A stretch of 64,000 nt of DNA from Minwuia thermotolerans (GCF_002924445.1 NZ_PIGG01000023.1:62001-126000); one strand, 5' to 3'; positions 8,101 through 17,319 are shown, counted from the stretch's first letter. Numbers and translations: made by a program. Notes: generated by a model from the letters alone, not told the origin.

Positions 8101-9129
8101 TCACGAACCCTGGAAGCGCGTGAACTGCTTGCCGTTCAGAACCGCGTCCTGAAGTTCCTCACGACGCGCGTCATTGAGCGGGACAAGGCCACGCTCGTTG
8201 AGATAGCCGCCCGAGGTCAGGGCCGCATCGCTCATGTACTCCTCGATGAACTCGCTGAGACCCGGGATGACCCCGCGGTGCGCGTTCTTGACGTAGAAGA
8301 ACAGCGGCCGCGAGACGCCGTAGTCGCCCGACTCGATGGTCTCGAAGCTGGGAGCCACGCCGCCGATCTGGGCGCCCTTGAGCTTGTCCTGGTTCTCGTA
8401 GAGGAACGAGAAGCCGAAGATGCCGAAGGCGTTCGGATCAGCCTCGAGGCGCTGCACGATCAGGTTGTCGTTCTCGCCGGCCTCGATGAACGGGCCGTCC
8501 TGGCGCATGCGCGAGCAGACCGACTTGTGTTCGTCCTTGGACAGAGCCTTGACGGCGTCGAAGGACTCGCAGCCCTCTTCCATGACCAGCTCGACCCAGG
8601 CGTCACGAGTGCCCGACGTCGGGGGCGGCCCGTAGACGGTGATCTCGGTGTCGGGCAGCGAGGAGTCGATCTGGCTCCACTTCATGTAGGGGTTGTCGAC
8701 GATCTTGCCGTCGACCGGAACCTGCGCGGCCAGGGCCAGGTAGAGCTGGTCCTTGGTCACGTCCAGGTCAGGGCCCTTGCGCGAGCTGGCGAAGGACAGG
8801 CCGTCGAAGCCGATCATCGCCTCGGAGACGTCGGTGACGCCGTTCTTCTGGCAGTTCTCCCACTCGGACTTCTTCATGGCGCGGGAAGCGCCGGTGATGT
8901 CCGGATGGCCCTCACCAATGCCGCCGCAGAAGATCTTCATGCCGCCGCCCGTGCCGGTCGATTCGACGACCGGGGCCGGATTTCCGGTCTTGTTGGCGAA
9001 CTCCTCGGCCACAGCCTGGGTGTAGGGGAACACCGTCGACGAGCCGACGATGCTGATGCGGTCGCGGGCTTCGGCCACGCCGGCGAATGTCACGGCCATG
9101 CCGGCCGTCAGTACGAGTTTCCTGAGCAC
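8101..9129 (-). CDS. pstS: Periplasmic phosphate-binding protein PstS
   Basis: PstS captures phosphate in the periplasm for the PstCAB importer. The 342-residue product has a signal peptide ending at VAEA (about residue 22). Phosphate-binding loops follow: IVGSSTVFP (about 27-35), STGTGGGMK (about 58-66) and GPPPTSGTRDAWVEL (about 167-181). The start codon is GTG at 9129, supported by GGAGG seven bases upstream. A PHO box lies about 50 bases upstream, so this gene is probably the main phosphate-starvation-induced promoter of the cluster. The AFGIFGFSFLYEN segment is typical of this PstS subgroup. Confidence 0.95.
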   Translation of the reverse strand: MLRKLVLTAGMAVTFAGVAEARDRISIVGSSTVFPYTQAVAEEFANKTGNPAPVVESTGTGGGMKIFCGGIGEGHPDITGASRAMKKSEWENCQKNGVTDVSEAMIGFDGLSFASSRKGPDLDVTKDQLYLALAAQVPVDGKIVDNPYMKWSQIDSSLPDTEITVYGPPPTSGTRDAWVELVMEEGCESFDAVKALSKDEHKSVCSRMRQDGPFIEAGENDNLIVQRLEADPNAFGIFGFSFLYENQDKLKGAQIGGVAPSFETIESGDYGVSRPLFFYVKNAHRGVIPGLSEFIEEYMSDAALTSGGYLNERGLVPLNDARREELQDAVLNGKQFTRFQGS

Positions 9130-9177
9130 CTTGTTCCTCCATGTCGGAAACAGCAGGGCCGGACGTAGCGGGGCTTT

Positions 9178-9195
9178 GTGACAGTCATATTACAG
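9178..9195 (-). promoter_or_regulatory. PHO box upstream of pstS
   Basis: On the reverse strand the site reads CTGTAATATGACTGTCAC. It matches the PHO box layout of two CTGTCA-like repeats separated by a short AT-rich spacer, and 15 or so of 18 positions fit the known consensus. It lies in the 104-base gap between the end of phoR and the GTG of pstS, in the right orientation. PhoB, encoded at the end of the same cluster, is the expected activator. Confidence 0.8.
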
Positions 9196-9233
9196 ATTTG
9201 TGCCACAATTATTTTCGCAGTTGCAGCATGGAT

Positions 9234-10628
9234 TTAGCCGGGGGCCAGGGGCAGCTCCACGGTGAAGGTGGAGCCCTCATTCTCCACCGAACTGATCTTG
9301 AGCTCGCCGCGGTGGCGGTTGACGACATGCTTGACGATGGCGAGGCCGAGCCCGGTGCCGCCCGCCGCCCGGCTGCGGCCCTTGTCGACGCGGTAGAACC
9401 GCTCCGTCAGGCGCGGGATGTGTTCGCGCGGAATGCCGGGGCCGCGATCGCTCACGGCGACACGGGCCATGTTCCGCGCGACCGAAGCGTGAATCCGGAC
9501 GGCAGTGCCGCGGTCCCCGTATTTCAGGGCGTTGTCGACCAGATTCTGGAACAGGCGAGTCAGCTCGTGCGAATCGCCCACCACGTCCAGCCGCTCAGGC
9601 AGGTCGATCTCCAGGCGCATGTCGCGTTCGCGGGCGGCGAACTGGCAGACCTCGGCAACATTGCGCAGAACATCGTTGAGCTGGGTAACCCCCGTCGGGG
9701 CCTGGTGTTCGTGCATTTCGATGCGGCTGAGCGACAGCAGATCCTCCACGATCCGCGCCATGCGCCGCGCCTGCTCCTCCAGCATCTTGAGGAATCGCTG
9801 CTGCGCCTTCGGATCGTCACGCGCCGCGCCGTTCAGCGTCTCGACGATGCTGAGCACCGAAGCGAGCGGCGTGCGCAGTTCGTGGCTGACGTCGGCGACG
9901 AAGTCCGAGCGCATTTCGCGCATGCGCTCGGAATCGGTGAGATCGTCGATCATGGCGATGAAGGACCGGCTGGCGCCCGACAGCGCGGGCAGAGCCTCGA
10001 TGCGGACCCTGAGCCGGCGAGGCACCGGCTGATAGATCCGGAATTCCGCGTCCTCCGAAGCCCCGCCCCGGATGACGCGGTCGACGGCGGCCAGGACGTC
10101 GGGGTTGCGCAGTGCGGCAGCGAAGTCCCGCCCCTCCGGCACCTGGCCCAGCAGATCACGCGCAGAGAGATTGAGAAACCGTAGCTGGCGGCCCGCGTCG
10201 AAGATCAGAACCGGAAGCTGCAGGCTGTCGAGCACCGCGCGCAGCGCGGCCTCCCCGGCCACGGCGCGGGCGCGCTCGCCGACGAGGTCGGCGCTCAACC
10301 GGTCGATCTCTGCAGCCAGATTGGAACTTTCCGAGCCCGCCTCGGTCTCCGCTACGCCCCGGGCCTGGTCGCGGCTGAGGCGGCGGACCGCCTGGCGCAT
10401 CCGCCAGAGCTGCCGCATCTGGCGCTGGATCAGCGCCAGCGCCAGCGCGTTGACGCCGAGCCAGCAGAACAGCGCCGTCGCCGGCGAGACATCGGTGTTG
10501 GCCGCGAAACCGCCGAACAACGCGGCCGTCGGCGCGGCGATCAGCAGACCCTGCCTTACCGCCCGCACGGGAAAGGGCAGAAACGGCGGCCGCGCCGCAT
10601 CATGCTGATCTTCGGCCTTGACTGTCAT
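9234..10628 (-). CDS. phoR: Phosphate regulon sensor histidine kinase PhoR
   Basis: PhoR is a membrane histidine kinase that phosphorylates PhoB. The 464-residue protein has two hydrophobic segments near the N terminus (about 27-42 and 48-67) with almost no periplasmic part, as usual for PhoR. A coiled linker follows (about 100-130), then a PAS domain (about 130-230), the H-box VSHELRTPLA with His249, the N-box NLVDNALKYG, and the G-boxes DRGPGIP and GGTGLGLAIVKH. Its lone position upstream of pstS, with its own leader, lets kinase levels be set apart from the starvation-induced pst genes. Confidence 0.93.
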   Translation of the reverse strand: MTVKAEDQHDAARPPFLPFPVRAVRQGLLIAAPTAALFGGFAANTDVSPATALFCWLGVNALALALIQRQMRQLWRMRQAVRRLSRDQARGVAETEAGSESSNLAAEIDRLSADLVGERARAVAGEAALRAVLDSLQLPVLIFDAGRQLRFLNLSARDLLGQVPEGRDFAAALRNPDVLAAVDRVIRGGASEDAEFRIYQPVPRRLRVRIEALPALSGASRSFIAMIDDLTDSERMREMRSDFVADVSHELRTPLASVLSIVETLNGAARDDPKAQQRFLKMLEEQARRMARIVEDLLSLSRIEMHEHQAPTGVTQLNDVLRNVAEVCQFAARERDMRLEIDLPERLDVVGDSHELTRLFQNLVDNALKYGDRGTAVRIHASVARNMARVAVSDRGPGIPREHIPRLTERFYRVDKGRSRAAGGTGLGLAIVKHVVNRHRGELKISSVENEGSTFTVELPLAPG

Positions 10629-10676
10629 GTGGCGTTCCCGGCCCCTTTCCTCCGACGATCCCTGTCGTCCTGCCGC

Positions 10677-10735
10677 GGACGGGACACCCCGTCCCGCCGC
10701 AAGGGGATGATTCTGATCCGCGCGTATTTCAGAAT
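10677..10735. promoter_or_regulatory. Two inverted repeats ahead of the enoyl-CoA hydratase gene
   Basis: In the 134-base gap between the divergent phoR and hydratase genes there is a hairpin with arms GGACGGG/CCCGTCC (10677-10694). A second perfect inverted repeat has arms ATTCTGA (10710-10716) and TCAGAAT (10729-10735). The second ends 27 bases upstream of the hydratase ATG and could be an operator for a fatty-acid-type regulator. No regulator gene is adjacent. Function is inferred. Confidence 0.35.
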
Positions 10736-10762
10736 GATGCCAGATTCTCCGGGAGGAATCCG

Positions 10763-11569
10763 ATGAAGCAACTCAAGTTGGAGCGCCGCGGCGCCGTGGC
10801 GCTGGTCCGGTTCGACAATCCGCCGCACGGCTATATGGACAACGACACGCTGGCCGACCTCGAGGCGCTGACGCCGGAACTCGACGCCGATGCGGCGGTG
10901 CGCGCCGTGGTCTACACCGGCGCCGCCGACGGCGTCTTCATCCGCCATTTCGACACCGACGTGCTGGCTGGGATGTCCCGTTCGCTCCGGGAGAAGGGGC
11001 TGGGCTTCAGCGCCGAGCGCCGCCTGCCCCCGCGCAACATCGACCGGGTCTTCGATGCCATCGCAGCGAGCCCGAAGCCACACATCGCCGCGATCAACGG
11101 CACCTGCATGGGCGGCGGGCTGGAACTGGCGCTGGCCTGCGACATGCGTTTCGCGGCCGAGGGCGACTATCGCATGGGCCAGATCGAGATCGCGCTCGGC
11201 ATTCTCCCCGGCGCCGGCGGCGTTGTGCGGACCGCGCGCATGATCGGTGCGGCGAAGGCCATGGAGCTCTGCCTGCTGGGCGAAGCCTTCGGCCCGGCTC
11301 AGGCCCTCGGACTCGGTCTGCTGAACGGGGTCGTGAAGGGCGATGTCGTCGCCCATGCGGTCGGCGTGGCCGAACGGATCGCCGCGCACCCGCCGCTGGC
11401 CGTCGGCCACATCAAGCGCATTGCACGCGCCGCCAACGAGCCCGGCGACGCCGACGCACTCGGTCTGGAACGCACGCTTTTCCTCGATCTGCTTGTCCGG
11501 GACGAGGCTTTGAACAATCTTGAGGCCTACAATGCCGGCAAGCTGGCACTGAAGGATCGCGGGGACTGA
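10763..11569 (+). CDS. Enoyl-CoA hydratase/isomerase family protein
   Basis: This 268-residue crotonase-fold enzyme probably hydrates or isomerises an acyl-CoA. The oxyanion-hole region NGTCMGGGLELALACD (about 112-127) holds the first catalytic Glu, and GQIEIALGILPGAGG (about 139-153) holds the second, so both acid/base residues of true hydratases are present. GGGAGG lies about seven bases before the ATG at 10763. The N-terminal PPHGYMDNDTL segment departs from the typical fatty-acid hydratase, so the substrate is uncertain. It leads a run with an iron alcohol dehydrogenase and a methyltransferase. Confidence 0.82.
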   Translation: MKQLKLERRGAVALVRFDNPPHGYMDNDTLADLEALTPELDADAAVRAVVYTGAADGVFIRHFDTDVLAGMSRSLREKGLGFSAERRLPPRNIDRVFDAIAASPKPHIAAINGTCMGGGLELALACDMRFAAEGDYRMGQIEIALGILPGAGGVVRTARMIGAAKAMELCLLGEAFGPAQALGLGLLNGVVKGDVVAHAVGVAERIAAHPPLAVGHIKRIARAANEPGDADALGLERTLFLDLLVRDEALNNLEAYNAGKLALKDRGD

Positions 11570-11578
11570 AAAGGTAGC

Positions 11579-12745
11579 ATGAAGCCAGGACAGCACGAAT
11601 TCCTGCCCCAGGACCGCGTGGTGTGGGGCCGTCCGGCGGCCGAGGCCGTCTCCGACGAGGCCGAAAAGCGCAATGCGCGGCGGGTCTTTGTCGTCGCCAG
11701 CAAGACGCTGAACCGCCAGACCGACGTGATCGAAGGAATCAGGAAAGCGCTCGGTGGCCGCTTCGCCGGCGTCTTCGACGAGATCCGCGAGCACACGCCA
11801 CGCGATTGCGTCATCGAGGCGGTCAGGGCGGCCAGGGCTGCGGAGCCGGACCTGCTGCTTTCAGTCGGCGGCGGCACGCCGATCGACGCGGTGAAGGTGA
11901 TGCTCGTCTGCATGGCCGAAGGCGTCGACACGGTCGAAGGCATGGGCGATCTGCACATGAAGGTGCTGGCGGACGGCAGCCGCCACATCCCGAAGATCGG
12001 CCCGCCCCCCTGCCCCCACGTCGCGGTGCCGACGACCCTGTCGGCGGCGGAATTCTCCAATCTGGGCGGCTGTACCGATCCGGCTCGCAAGATCAAGGAC
12101 GGCTATACCGCGCCGGGGATCAATCCGATGACCGTCATCCTGGACCCGGCGGTGACCATCCACACGCCGGACTGGCTCTGGCTCTCCACTGGCGTCCGCG
12201 GCGTCGACCATGCCGTCGAGGGCATCTGCGCGATCGAGCCCTCGCCGATGGTCGACGGCTGCAGCCTGCAGGCGCTGCGCCTGTTCAACGACGCCCTGCC
12301 CGCCACCAAGCGCAACCCGTCCGACATGGGCGCCCGGCTGGCCTGCCAGCAGGCGGCCTGGCTCTCCGGCTCCGGCATTCTCAGGGTGCAGTACGGCGCG
12401 AGCCACGGCATCGGCCACAGCCTGGGAGCGGTGACCGGCATGAGCCATGGCCACACGTCCTGCGTCATGCTGACGCCGGTGCTGCGCTACAATCTCAGCC
12501 ACACCGAGGCGCGGCAGAAATGGATCGCGAGCGCCATGGGACGCGAGGATGGTGACGCCGCCCGCGCTGTCGCCGATCTGGTGCGCTCGCTGGATCAGCC
12601 GGGCAGCCTCAGGGCGATGGACGTGCGGCGCGAACAGTTCGACGACATCATAGCCGGCGCGATGCAGAACATGTGGGTGCGCACCAATCCCCGGCCGATC
12701 AACGACCCGGAACAGGTCCGCGAGATACTGGAACTGGCGTGGTGA
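11579..12745 (+). CDS. Iron-containing alcohol dehydrogenase family protein
   Basis: This 388-residue group III dehydrogenase has an N-terminal nucleotide-binding half with SVGGGTPIDAVK (about 94-105) and a C-terminal helical metal domain. Metal ligands fit the family: an Asp in the middle of the protein, His in GVRGVDHAVEG, and two His in YGASHGIGHSLG. The GTPID form and the TTLSAAEFSN segment resemble maleylacetate reductase-like members, so it may reduce a keto acid and not a simple alcohol. It starts ten bases after the hydratase stop and overlaps the next gene by four bases, so all three are probably co-transcribed. Confidence 0.82.
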   Translation: MKPGQHEFLPQDRVVWGRPAAEAVSDEAEKRNARRVFVVASKTLNRQTDVIEGIRKALGGRFAGVFDEIREHTPRDCVIEAVRAARAAEPDLLLSVGGGTPIDAVKVMLVCMAEGVDTVEGMGDLHMKVLADGSRHIPKIGPPPCPHVAVPTTLSAAEFSNLGGCTDPARKIKDGYTAPGINPMTVILDPAVTIHTPDWLWLSTGVRGVDHAVEGICAIEPSPMVDGCSLQALRLFNDALPATKRNPSDMGARLACQQAAWLSGSGILRVQYGASHGIGHSLGAVTGMSHGHTSCVMLTPVLRYNLSHTEARQKWIASAMGREDGDAARAVADLVRSLDQPGSLRAMDVRREQFDDIIAGAMQNMWVRTNPRPINDPEQVREILELAW

Positions 12746-13581
12746 GCGGCGCGGAGGTCGATCTCTACGACCGCCATCCGATCAACGCCGAGCAGGTGCT
12801 GGCGGCGGTCGCCGCCGCGGGCGGCGACCCGCAACGCCCGGGCGCGGCGGACCTGCGGCCGCACGATCAGGATCACTATGGCGGCGTCGAGGCGGTGCTG
12901 GCTCTCGCGGCCGCGGCCGGCATCGCGGACGGCCAGACGATCGCCGACATCTGCGCGGGCATCGGCGGGCCTGCACGCCTGATCGCGGAGCGCTGGCCAG
13001 GCGTCCGTGTCGTGGCCCTGGACCTGAACGAGGGACGCTGCCGCGACGCCCGGTGGCTGAACCGGCTGGTCGGCCTCGACGGACGGGTCAGCGTGGTGCG
13101 CGCCGACGCACAGCGCGTGCCGCTTTCGGCTTCGGGCATCGACGTGGCGATCAGCCAGGAAGCGATGCTCCACATTCCCGACAAGCTGGCCGTGATGCGC
13201 TCCGTCCTGGCGGCGCTGAAGCCCGGGGGCCGGTTCGCCTTCACCGACCTGGTGGCCGCCCCGGCGCTGACCGAGAGCGAGCGCCAAGCCATCGCCACCG
13301 GCGGCATGCAGATGGTCAACATCCAGAGCACCGCCCAGTACCGGAAGATGTCCGTTGCCGCGGGCTTCGAGGTCGTCCAGGTCGACGACCTTTCGGCGGA
13401 CTGGGTGGGCATCCTGACGGAGCGGATGGAGATGTACCGGAGCCTGCGCCAGGCGACGCTGGATGTGCATGGCGGCGACGCGCACGATCGCTACATGGCC
13501 GGTTACGAGGTCTTTGTCGGTCTGGTTCGCGCCGGACACCTCGGCGGGGCGCGGATCGTTTTGCGGCGGCCTCTCGATTAG
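12742..13581 (+). CDS. Class I SAM-dependent methyltransferase
   Basis: A methyltransferase of 279 residues, starting at a GTG that overlaps the preceding dehydrogenase stop by four bases. Motif I appears as IADICAGIGGPAR (about 67-79), followed by the acidic strand end VVALDLN (about 90-96). ISQEAMLHIPDK fits motif post II, and LKPGGRFAFTDLVA is the usual motif III strand. The LRPHDQDHYGG leader resembles small-molecule N- or C-methyltransferases of the glycine/sarcosine methyltransferase type. The substrate cannot be named. Its stop codon lies inside the inverted repeat that controls the next gene. Confidence 0.78.
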   Translation: MSGAEVDLYDRHPINAEQVLAAVAAAGGDPQRPGAADLRPHDQDHYGGVEAVLALAAAAGIADGQTIADICAGIGGPARLIAERWPGVRVVALDLNEGRCRDARWLNRLVGLDGRVSVVRADAQRVPLSASGIDVAISQEAMLHIPDKLAVMRSVLAALKPGGRFAFTDLVAAPALTESERQAIATGGMQMVNIQSTAQYRKMSVAAGFEVVQVDDLSADWVGILTERMEMYRSLRQATLDVHGGDAHDRYMAGYEVFVGLVRAGHLGGARIVLRRPLD

Positions 13582-13600
13582 GTCAGTAAAACTGACCTAA
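13578..13600. promoter_or_regulatory. Perfect 10-base-arm inverted repeat (operator or hairpin)
   Basis: The arms TTAGGTCAGT (13578-13587) and ACTGACCTAA (13591-13600) flank AAA. The repeat overlaps the methyltransferase stop codon. It is followed three bases later by a -35-like TTGACT (13603-13608), with AT-rich sequence (TATAT) further on, before the indolepyruvate oxidoreductase start at 13669. A dimeric regulator bound here would block or activate that promoter. No T-run follows, so it is less likely to be only a terminator. Confidence 0.6.
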
Positions 13601-13668
13601 TATTGACTTTCAGTCCGCTCCGAAGTACCTTCCAATATATCCATGCCACTGGTCCAGAGGATCTTCCG

Positions 13669-16600
13669 ATGAGTCTTGCCGAGGTCACTCTCGACGACAA
13701 ATACGAGCTGGAAGAAGGCCGCGTATTCCTGACCGGCATCCAGGCGCTGATCCGCCTGCCCATGATGCAGCGCCAGCGCGACGTCGCGGCGGGCCTGAAC
13801 ACGGGCTGCTTCATCTCCGGCTATCGCGGCTCACCGCTCGGCGCCTATGACCAGCAGCTCTGGCAGGCGAAGAAATTCCTGGAAAAGAACCACATCCACT
13901 TCCAGCCCGGGGTGAACGAGGATCTGGCGGCCACGGCCGTCTGGGGTTCGCAGCAGACCAATCTCTATCCCAGCGCCAAGTACGACGGCGTCTTCTCCAT
14001 CTGGTACGGCAAGGGTCCGGGCGTCGACCGCTCGCTGGACGTGCTCAAGCACATGAACTCGGCCGGCATGTCGAAGCATGGCGGCGTGCTGCTGCTGGCC
14101 GGCGACGACCATGGCGGCGTCTCGTCCACGCTGCTGCATCAGTCGGAGCACGTCTTCGCCTCGGCGATGATACCGGTACTGCATCCGGCGAACGTGCAGG
14201 AGTACCTGGACTTCGGCCTGCTCGGCTGGGCCATGAGCCGCTTCGCCGGCGTGGCGGTCGGCTTCAAGTGCGTCTCGGAGACGGTGGAAAGCGCGGCCAG
14301 CGTCTACATCGATCCCCATCGGGTGAACGTCACCCTGCCTGACATCGAACTGCCCGAGGGCGGCCTGTCCATCCGCTGGCCCGACGACCGCTTCAAGGAG
14401 GAGGAACGCCTCCACCGCTACAAGACCTACGCCGCCATTGCGTTCGCCCGCGCCAACGGCATCGACCGCATCGTGATCGACAGCCCGAAGCCGAGGCTGG
14501 GAATCATTACCACCGGAAAGTCCTATCTGGACGTCATGCAGGCGCTGGAAGATCTCGGCATCGACGAGAAGATGGCCGCCGATATCGGCCTGCGCGTCTA
14601 CAAGGTCGGCATGCCCTGGCCGCTGGAGCCGGAAGGCGCCCGCCACTTCGCCGAGGGTCTGGAAGAAGTTCTGGTGGTCGAGGAGAAGCGCGCCCTTATC
14701 GAGAACCAGATCAAGGAACAGCTCTACAACTGGCGCGAGGATGTCCGTCCGCGCGTCGTCGGCAAGTTCGACGAGAACCGCGAGTGGCTGTTCCCGAGCC
14801 ACGGCGAGCTGGGCCCGACCGAGATCGCCCGGGCCATCGCCCAGCGGCTGCGTCCGGTGCACACCAGCCCGCAGATCGAGGATCGCCTCGATTTCCTGGA
14901 GCGCAAGCAGCGCATGGCGGCGATGGCGACACAGGCGAAGGAGGGCGAGCAGAAGCTGGAGCGGATGCCGTACTTCTGCTCCGGGTGCCCGCACAACACC
15001 TCCACCCGCGTGCCCGAGGGCAGCCGCGCCACCGCAGGCATCGGCTGCCACTTCATGGCCGTGTGGATGAACCGGGAAACCTCGACCTATACCCAGATGG
15101 GCGGCGAAGGCACGCCCTGGATCGGCCAGGCGCCGTTCACCGAGGACAAGCATGTCTTCGCCAACCTCGGCGACGGCACGTACTTCCATTCCGGCCTGCT
15201 GGCGATCCGCGCCTCGGCCGCCGCGGGCGTCAACATCACCTACAAGATCCTCTACAACGACGCGGTCGCCATGACCGGCGGGCAGCGGCATGACGGCCAG
15301 CTCACGCCGATGGACATCGCCGCCCAGGTGAGCGCCGAGAACATCACCAGGCTGGTGGTCGTCACGGACGAACCCGACAAGTACCCCGCGGACGCCTTCC
15401 CCCCCGGCACCCCGATCCATCACCGCTCCGAGCTGGATCAGGTGCAGAAGGATCTGCGCGACACGCCGGGCTGCACGGTGCTGATCTACGACCAGACCTG
15501 CGCCGCCGAGAAGCGCCGCCGGCGCAAGCGCGGCCTCTATCCCGATCCGCCGAAGCGCGCCTTCATCAACACCGAGGTCTGCGAGGGCTGCGGCGACTGT
15601 TCGGTGAAGTCGAACTGCGTCTCCGTCGAACCCGACGAGACCGAGCTCGGCCGCAAGCGCAAGATCAACCAGTCGAGCTGCAACAAGGATTTTTCCTGCG
15701 TCAACGGCTTCTGCCCCAGCTTCGTGACCGTCCATGGCGGCGGCCTGCGCAAGCCGAAGCGGGCATCGGCGCCGGCGAAATCCGGCAACGCCATCGACGA
15801 TATCGTCGCCGGCCTTCCGACGCCCGAGACCGCACCCCTCGACGAGCCGGTCGGCATTCTGGTCACCGGCATCGGCGGCACCGGCGTGCTGACCGTCGGC
15901 GCCCTGCTCGGCATGGCGGCGCATCTGGAGGGCAAGGGCTCGTCGGTGCTGGACTATACCGGCCTCGCCCAGAAGAACGGCGCGGTGATGAGCCATGTCC
16001 GCATCGCGAAACGCCCCGAGGACATCCAGGCGGTCCGCATCGCGTCCGGCGGCTCCGATCTCGTGCTGGGCTGCGACATGGTCGTTGCCGCCTCGGAAGC
16101 AGCGCTGCAGACCATGGACAATGGCGGCACGCGCGCGATCGTGAACAGCCACCTGGCGCCAACGGCGGCGTTCACGCTCAACCCGGATCTGCAGTACGGC
16201 CCGAACGCCATGCAGGATGCCATCCGCCAGGCTGCCGGCGACAACCAGACCGAGTTCCTGGACGCCACGCGGATCGCCACGGCGCTGATGGGCGACAGCA
16301 TCGCCACCAACCTGTTCATGCTGGGCTACGCCTACCAGCGGGGACAGCTTCCCGTCGGCCTGGAGGCGATCATGCGCGCCATCGAGCTGAACGGCGTGGC
16401 CGTGGCCATGAACAAGGAAACCTTCAACTGGGGCCGTCTGGCCGCTCACGACATCGACCGGGTCGAGAAGGCGGCCGAGCCGACCGGCACCGTGGTGCCG
16501 TTCCACAAGCCGCTCACGGATCTGGAGGACATCGTCGCCCATCGCCGCGATCTGCTGACGAAGTACCAGGACGCGGCCTATGCGGACCGCTACGAGGCGC

Positions 16601-17178
16601 TGGTGCGCAGGATCGAGAAGGCCGACAAGGCCGCCGGCGGCGGCTTCACCGGCCTCGCCGAGGCGGTGGCGCGGAACTTCGCGAAGCTGATGGCCTACAA
16701 GGACGAGTACGAGGTCGCCCGGCTCTACACCGACGGCACCTTCATGCGCCGCATCCGCGAGCAGTTCGAGGGCGACTACAAGCTGAAGTTCCACCTCGCC
16801 CCGCCGATCGTCAGCCGGCCCGACCCGGAGACCGGCGAGATCGGGAAGAAGGAGTTCGGCCCCTGGGTCATGCCGCTGTTCCGCGTGCTGGCGAAGATGA
16901 AGGGTCTGCGCGGCACCCGGTTCGATATCTTCGGACGCACCGAGGAGCGCCGTCACGAGCGCCAGCTCATCGCCGACTACGAAGCGCTGATGGAGGAGGT
17001 CGCCGCGAAGCTCGGCAGCGCCAACTACATGACCGCGCTGGAGCTCGCCAAGCTGCCCGAACAGATCAAGGGGTACGGCCACATCAAGGAGCGCAACCTG
17101 GCCCAGGCGAAGCGGAAAGAGGCCGAACTGCTGGCCGCGTTCCGCAACCCGGCGGACGCCTCCGAGGCCGCCGAATAG
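13669..17178 (+). CDS. Indolepyruvate:ferredoxin oxidoreductase, fused alpha-beta (IorAB-type)
   Basis: This 1169-residue enzyme decarboxylates aryl- or branched-chain 2-oxo acids from amino acid breakdown to acyl-CoA, reducing ferredoxin. From the N terminus it shows a transketolase-like half (GYRGSPLGAYDQQLW, about 48-62), a thiamine diphosphate region (about 440-560, with YNDAVAMTGGQRHDGQLTP), and a 4Fe-4S segment EVCEGCGDCSVKSNC (about 636-650). A gamma-type domain follows with GIGGTGVLTVGALLGMAA (about 730-747). AGAGG lies eight bases before the ATG at 13669. Long fused forms like this are common in aerobic alphaproteobacteria. A strong inverted repeat upstream suggests dedicated control. 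Confidence 0.9.
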   Translation: MSLAEVTLDDKYELEEGRVFLTGIQALIRLPMMQRQRDVAAGLNTGCFISGYRGSPLGAYDQQLWQAKKFLEKNHIHFQPGVNEDLAATAVWGSQQTNLYPSAKYDGVFSIWYGKGPGVDRSLDVLKHMNSAGMSKHGGVLLLAGDDHGGVSSTLLHQSEHVFASAMIPVLHPANVQEYLDFGLLGWAMSRFAGVAVGFKCVSETVESAASVYIDPHRVNVTLPDIELPEGGLSIRWPDDRFKEEERLHRYKTYAAIAFARANGIDRIVIDSPKPRLGIITTGKSYLDVMQALEDLGIDEKMAADIGLRVYKVGMPWPLEPEGARHFAEGLEEVLVVEEKRALIENQIKEQLYNWREDVRPRVVGKFDENREWLFPSHGELGPTEIARAIAQRLRPVHTSPQIEDRLDFLERKQRMAAMATQAKEGEQKLERMPYFCSGCPHNTSTRVPEGSRATAGIGCHFMAVWMNRETSTYTQMGGEGTPWIGQAPFTEDKHVFANLGDGTYFHSGLLAIRASAAAGVNITYKILYNDAVAMTGGQRHDGQLTPMDIAAQVSAENITRLVVVTDEPDKYPADAFPPGTPIHHRSELDQVQKDLRDTPGCTVLIYDQTCAAEKRRRRKRGLYPDPPKRAFINTEVCEGCGDCSVKSNCVSVEPDETELGRKRKINQSSCNKDFSCVNGFCPSFVTVHGGGLRKPKRASAPAKSGNAIDDIVAGLPTPETAPLDEPVGILVTGIGGTGVLTVGALLGMAAHLEGKGSSVLDYTGLAQKNGAVMSHVRIAKRPEDIQAVRIASGGSDLVLGCDMVVAASEAALQTMDNGGTRAIVNSHLAPTAAFTLNPDLQYGPNAMQDAIRQAAGDNQTEFLDATRIATALMGDSIATNLFMLGYAYQRGQLPVGLEAIMRAIELNGVAVAMNKETFNWGRLAAHDIDRVEKAAEPTGTVVPFHKPLTDLEDIVAHRRDLLTKYQDAAYADRYEALVRRIEKADKAAGGGFTGLAEAVARNFAKLMAYKDEYEVARLYTDGTFMRRIREQFEGDYKLKFHLAPPIVSRPDPETGEIGKKEFGPWVMPLFRVLAKMKGLRGTRFDIFGRTEERRHERQLIADYEALMEEVAAKLGSANYMTALELAKLPEQIKGYGHIKERNLAQAKRKEAELLAAFRNPADASEAAE

Positions 17179-17223
17179 CGCAAGGCCCTCGTTTCACGAC
17201 CAGCGCGGCGCCTTCCTTGTCAT

Positions 17224-17302
17224 CCCCGCCTTGGTGCGGGGATCCGGAACGGCTGCGCCGCGAGTCCGCAAGTTGAACCGGATGCCCGCACAGGGCGGGC
17301 AT
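17224..17302. repeat. Two short palindromes in a convergent gap
   Basis: The 141-base gap between two converging genes holds CCCCGC-CTTGGT-GCGGGG (17224-17241) and ATGCCCGC-ACAGG-GCGGGCAT (17282-17302). The first, in its GTCATCCCCGC context, looks like the dispersed intergenic palindromes common in GC-rich alphaproteobacteria. Either may act as a bidirectional rho-independent-like stop, although T-runs are missing. Confidence 0.45.
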
Positions 17303-17319
17303 GGCAATGTTCGTCCGGT

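Noticed and set aside
13831-17082. A 1083-codon open frame antisense to the indolepyruvate oxidoreductase gene
   Set aside because: Long antisense frames are expected at this G+C level; its composition (Ala, Arg, Gly, His-rich) matches no family, while the forward frame has clear motifs and a ribosome site.
17179-17319. CRISPR-like or tandem repeats in the gap
   Set aside because: Only two unrelated short palindromes, not spaced direct repeats; no cas genes anywhere in the window.
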